Source: Candidatus Hydrogenedentota bacterium
GTDB taxonomy: Bacteria; Hydrogenedentota; Hydrogenedentia; Hydrogenedentiales; GCA-2746185
Reading direction: 5' to 3'
Length of the DNA stretch: 5,858 nucleotides
NCBI GenBank assembly: GCA_012965445.1
Contig: DTSJ01000026.1
Span: 1 to 5,858 of the forward strand
How positions within the stretch are numbered: position 1 is the stretch's first letter; the number at the start of each line of letters is the position of its first letter. The notes below the pieces were generated by a model. That model was given only the letters and a program-made list of their open reading frames with translations, was not told where the DNA came from and did no database searches. Below, in pieces: positions 5,792 to 5,858 of the stretch. The translations under genes were made by a program, and so were the position numbers.

Positions 5792-5858
5792 CTATAAATT
5801 GATTGAGATTTAATATATTTCTCTCATATATCATATAATAATATATAGTTTGTATATA
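5792..5858. other. Abruptly AT-rich right-hand end
   Basis: Positions 5793-5858 hold 9 G or C in 66 bases (about 86% A+T), with many TATA/ATAT steps, whereas the preceding 5 kb are G+C-moderate to rich. It supplies the stop (5792-5794) that ends the cytochrome frame. It could be an assembly artefact at a contig end, the edge of an AT-rich inserted element, or a promoter region of a remnant gene. No gene can be read in it. Confidence 0.6.

Noticed and set aside
5358..5834. Long Arg/His/Pro-rich minus-strand frame starting in the AT-rich tail
   Set aside because: Its low-complexity residues are typical of a shifted frame over a real gene. The overlapping frame carries the heme motif and family sequence.

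Overview
The window looks like a chromosomal fragment from a PVC-superphylum bacterium, most likely a planctomycete or a close relative. The main clue is a cytochrome carrying the Planctomycetes/Verrucomicrobia-type heme-binding CxxCH domain (TIGR02603 family). A DUF6370-like cysteine-rich lipoprotein and a secreted right-handed beta-helix protein of a type frequent in these bacteria fit the same picture. The organism assignment is inference from recognised families, not from a database search.

Layout. Positions 1-91 (minus) hold the first 30 codons of a gene that runs off the left edge, probably a PIG-L/LmbE-type deacetylase. Positions 92-347 are non-coding. At 348-1142 (minus) lies a complete TauE/SafE-type membrane transporter, then a 159-bp divergent intergenic region, then a plus-strand lipoprotein at 1302-1802. 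That lipoprotein has a tandemly duplicated His/Asp-rich segment and a four-cysteine C-terminal domain. It converges, with a 3-bp gap, on a small DoxX-like membrane protein at 1806-2195 (minus). A minus-strand run follows, read right to left: a cytochrome c (4613-5791, broken at its 5' side), a DinB-fold protein (4096-4569) and an exported beta-helix protein (2303-4057). Gaps of 43 and 38 bp make one transcript likely for these three. DoxX lies a further 107 bp downstream.

How the genes may work together. TauE/SafE exporter, Cys-rich lipoprotein and DoxX suggest a cell-envelope sulfur or thiol/redox theme. The cytochrome and the beta-helix protein fit oxidative and hydrolytic attack on polysaccharides. 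Both readings are contextual.

No clearly new system is visible. The most noteworthy signals are: (i) a strong G+T bias of the plus strand from about 350 onward that does not depend on gene direction and reverses in the first ~180 bases; (ii) a G10 run followed at once by a ~66-bp, 86% A+T tail that cuts off the cytochrome gene; (iii) the 2 x 45-bp coding tandem repeat in the lipoprotein.
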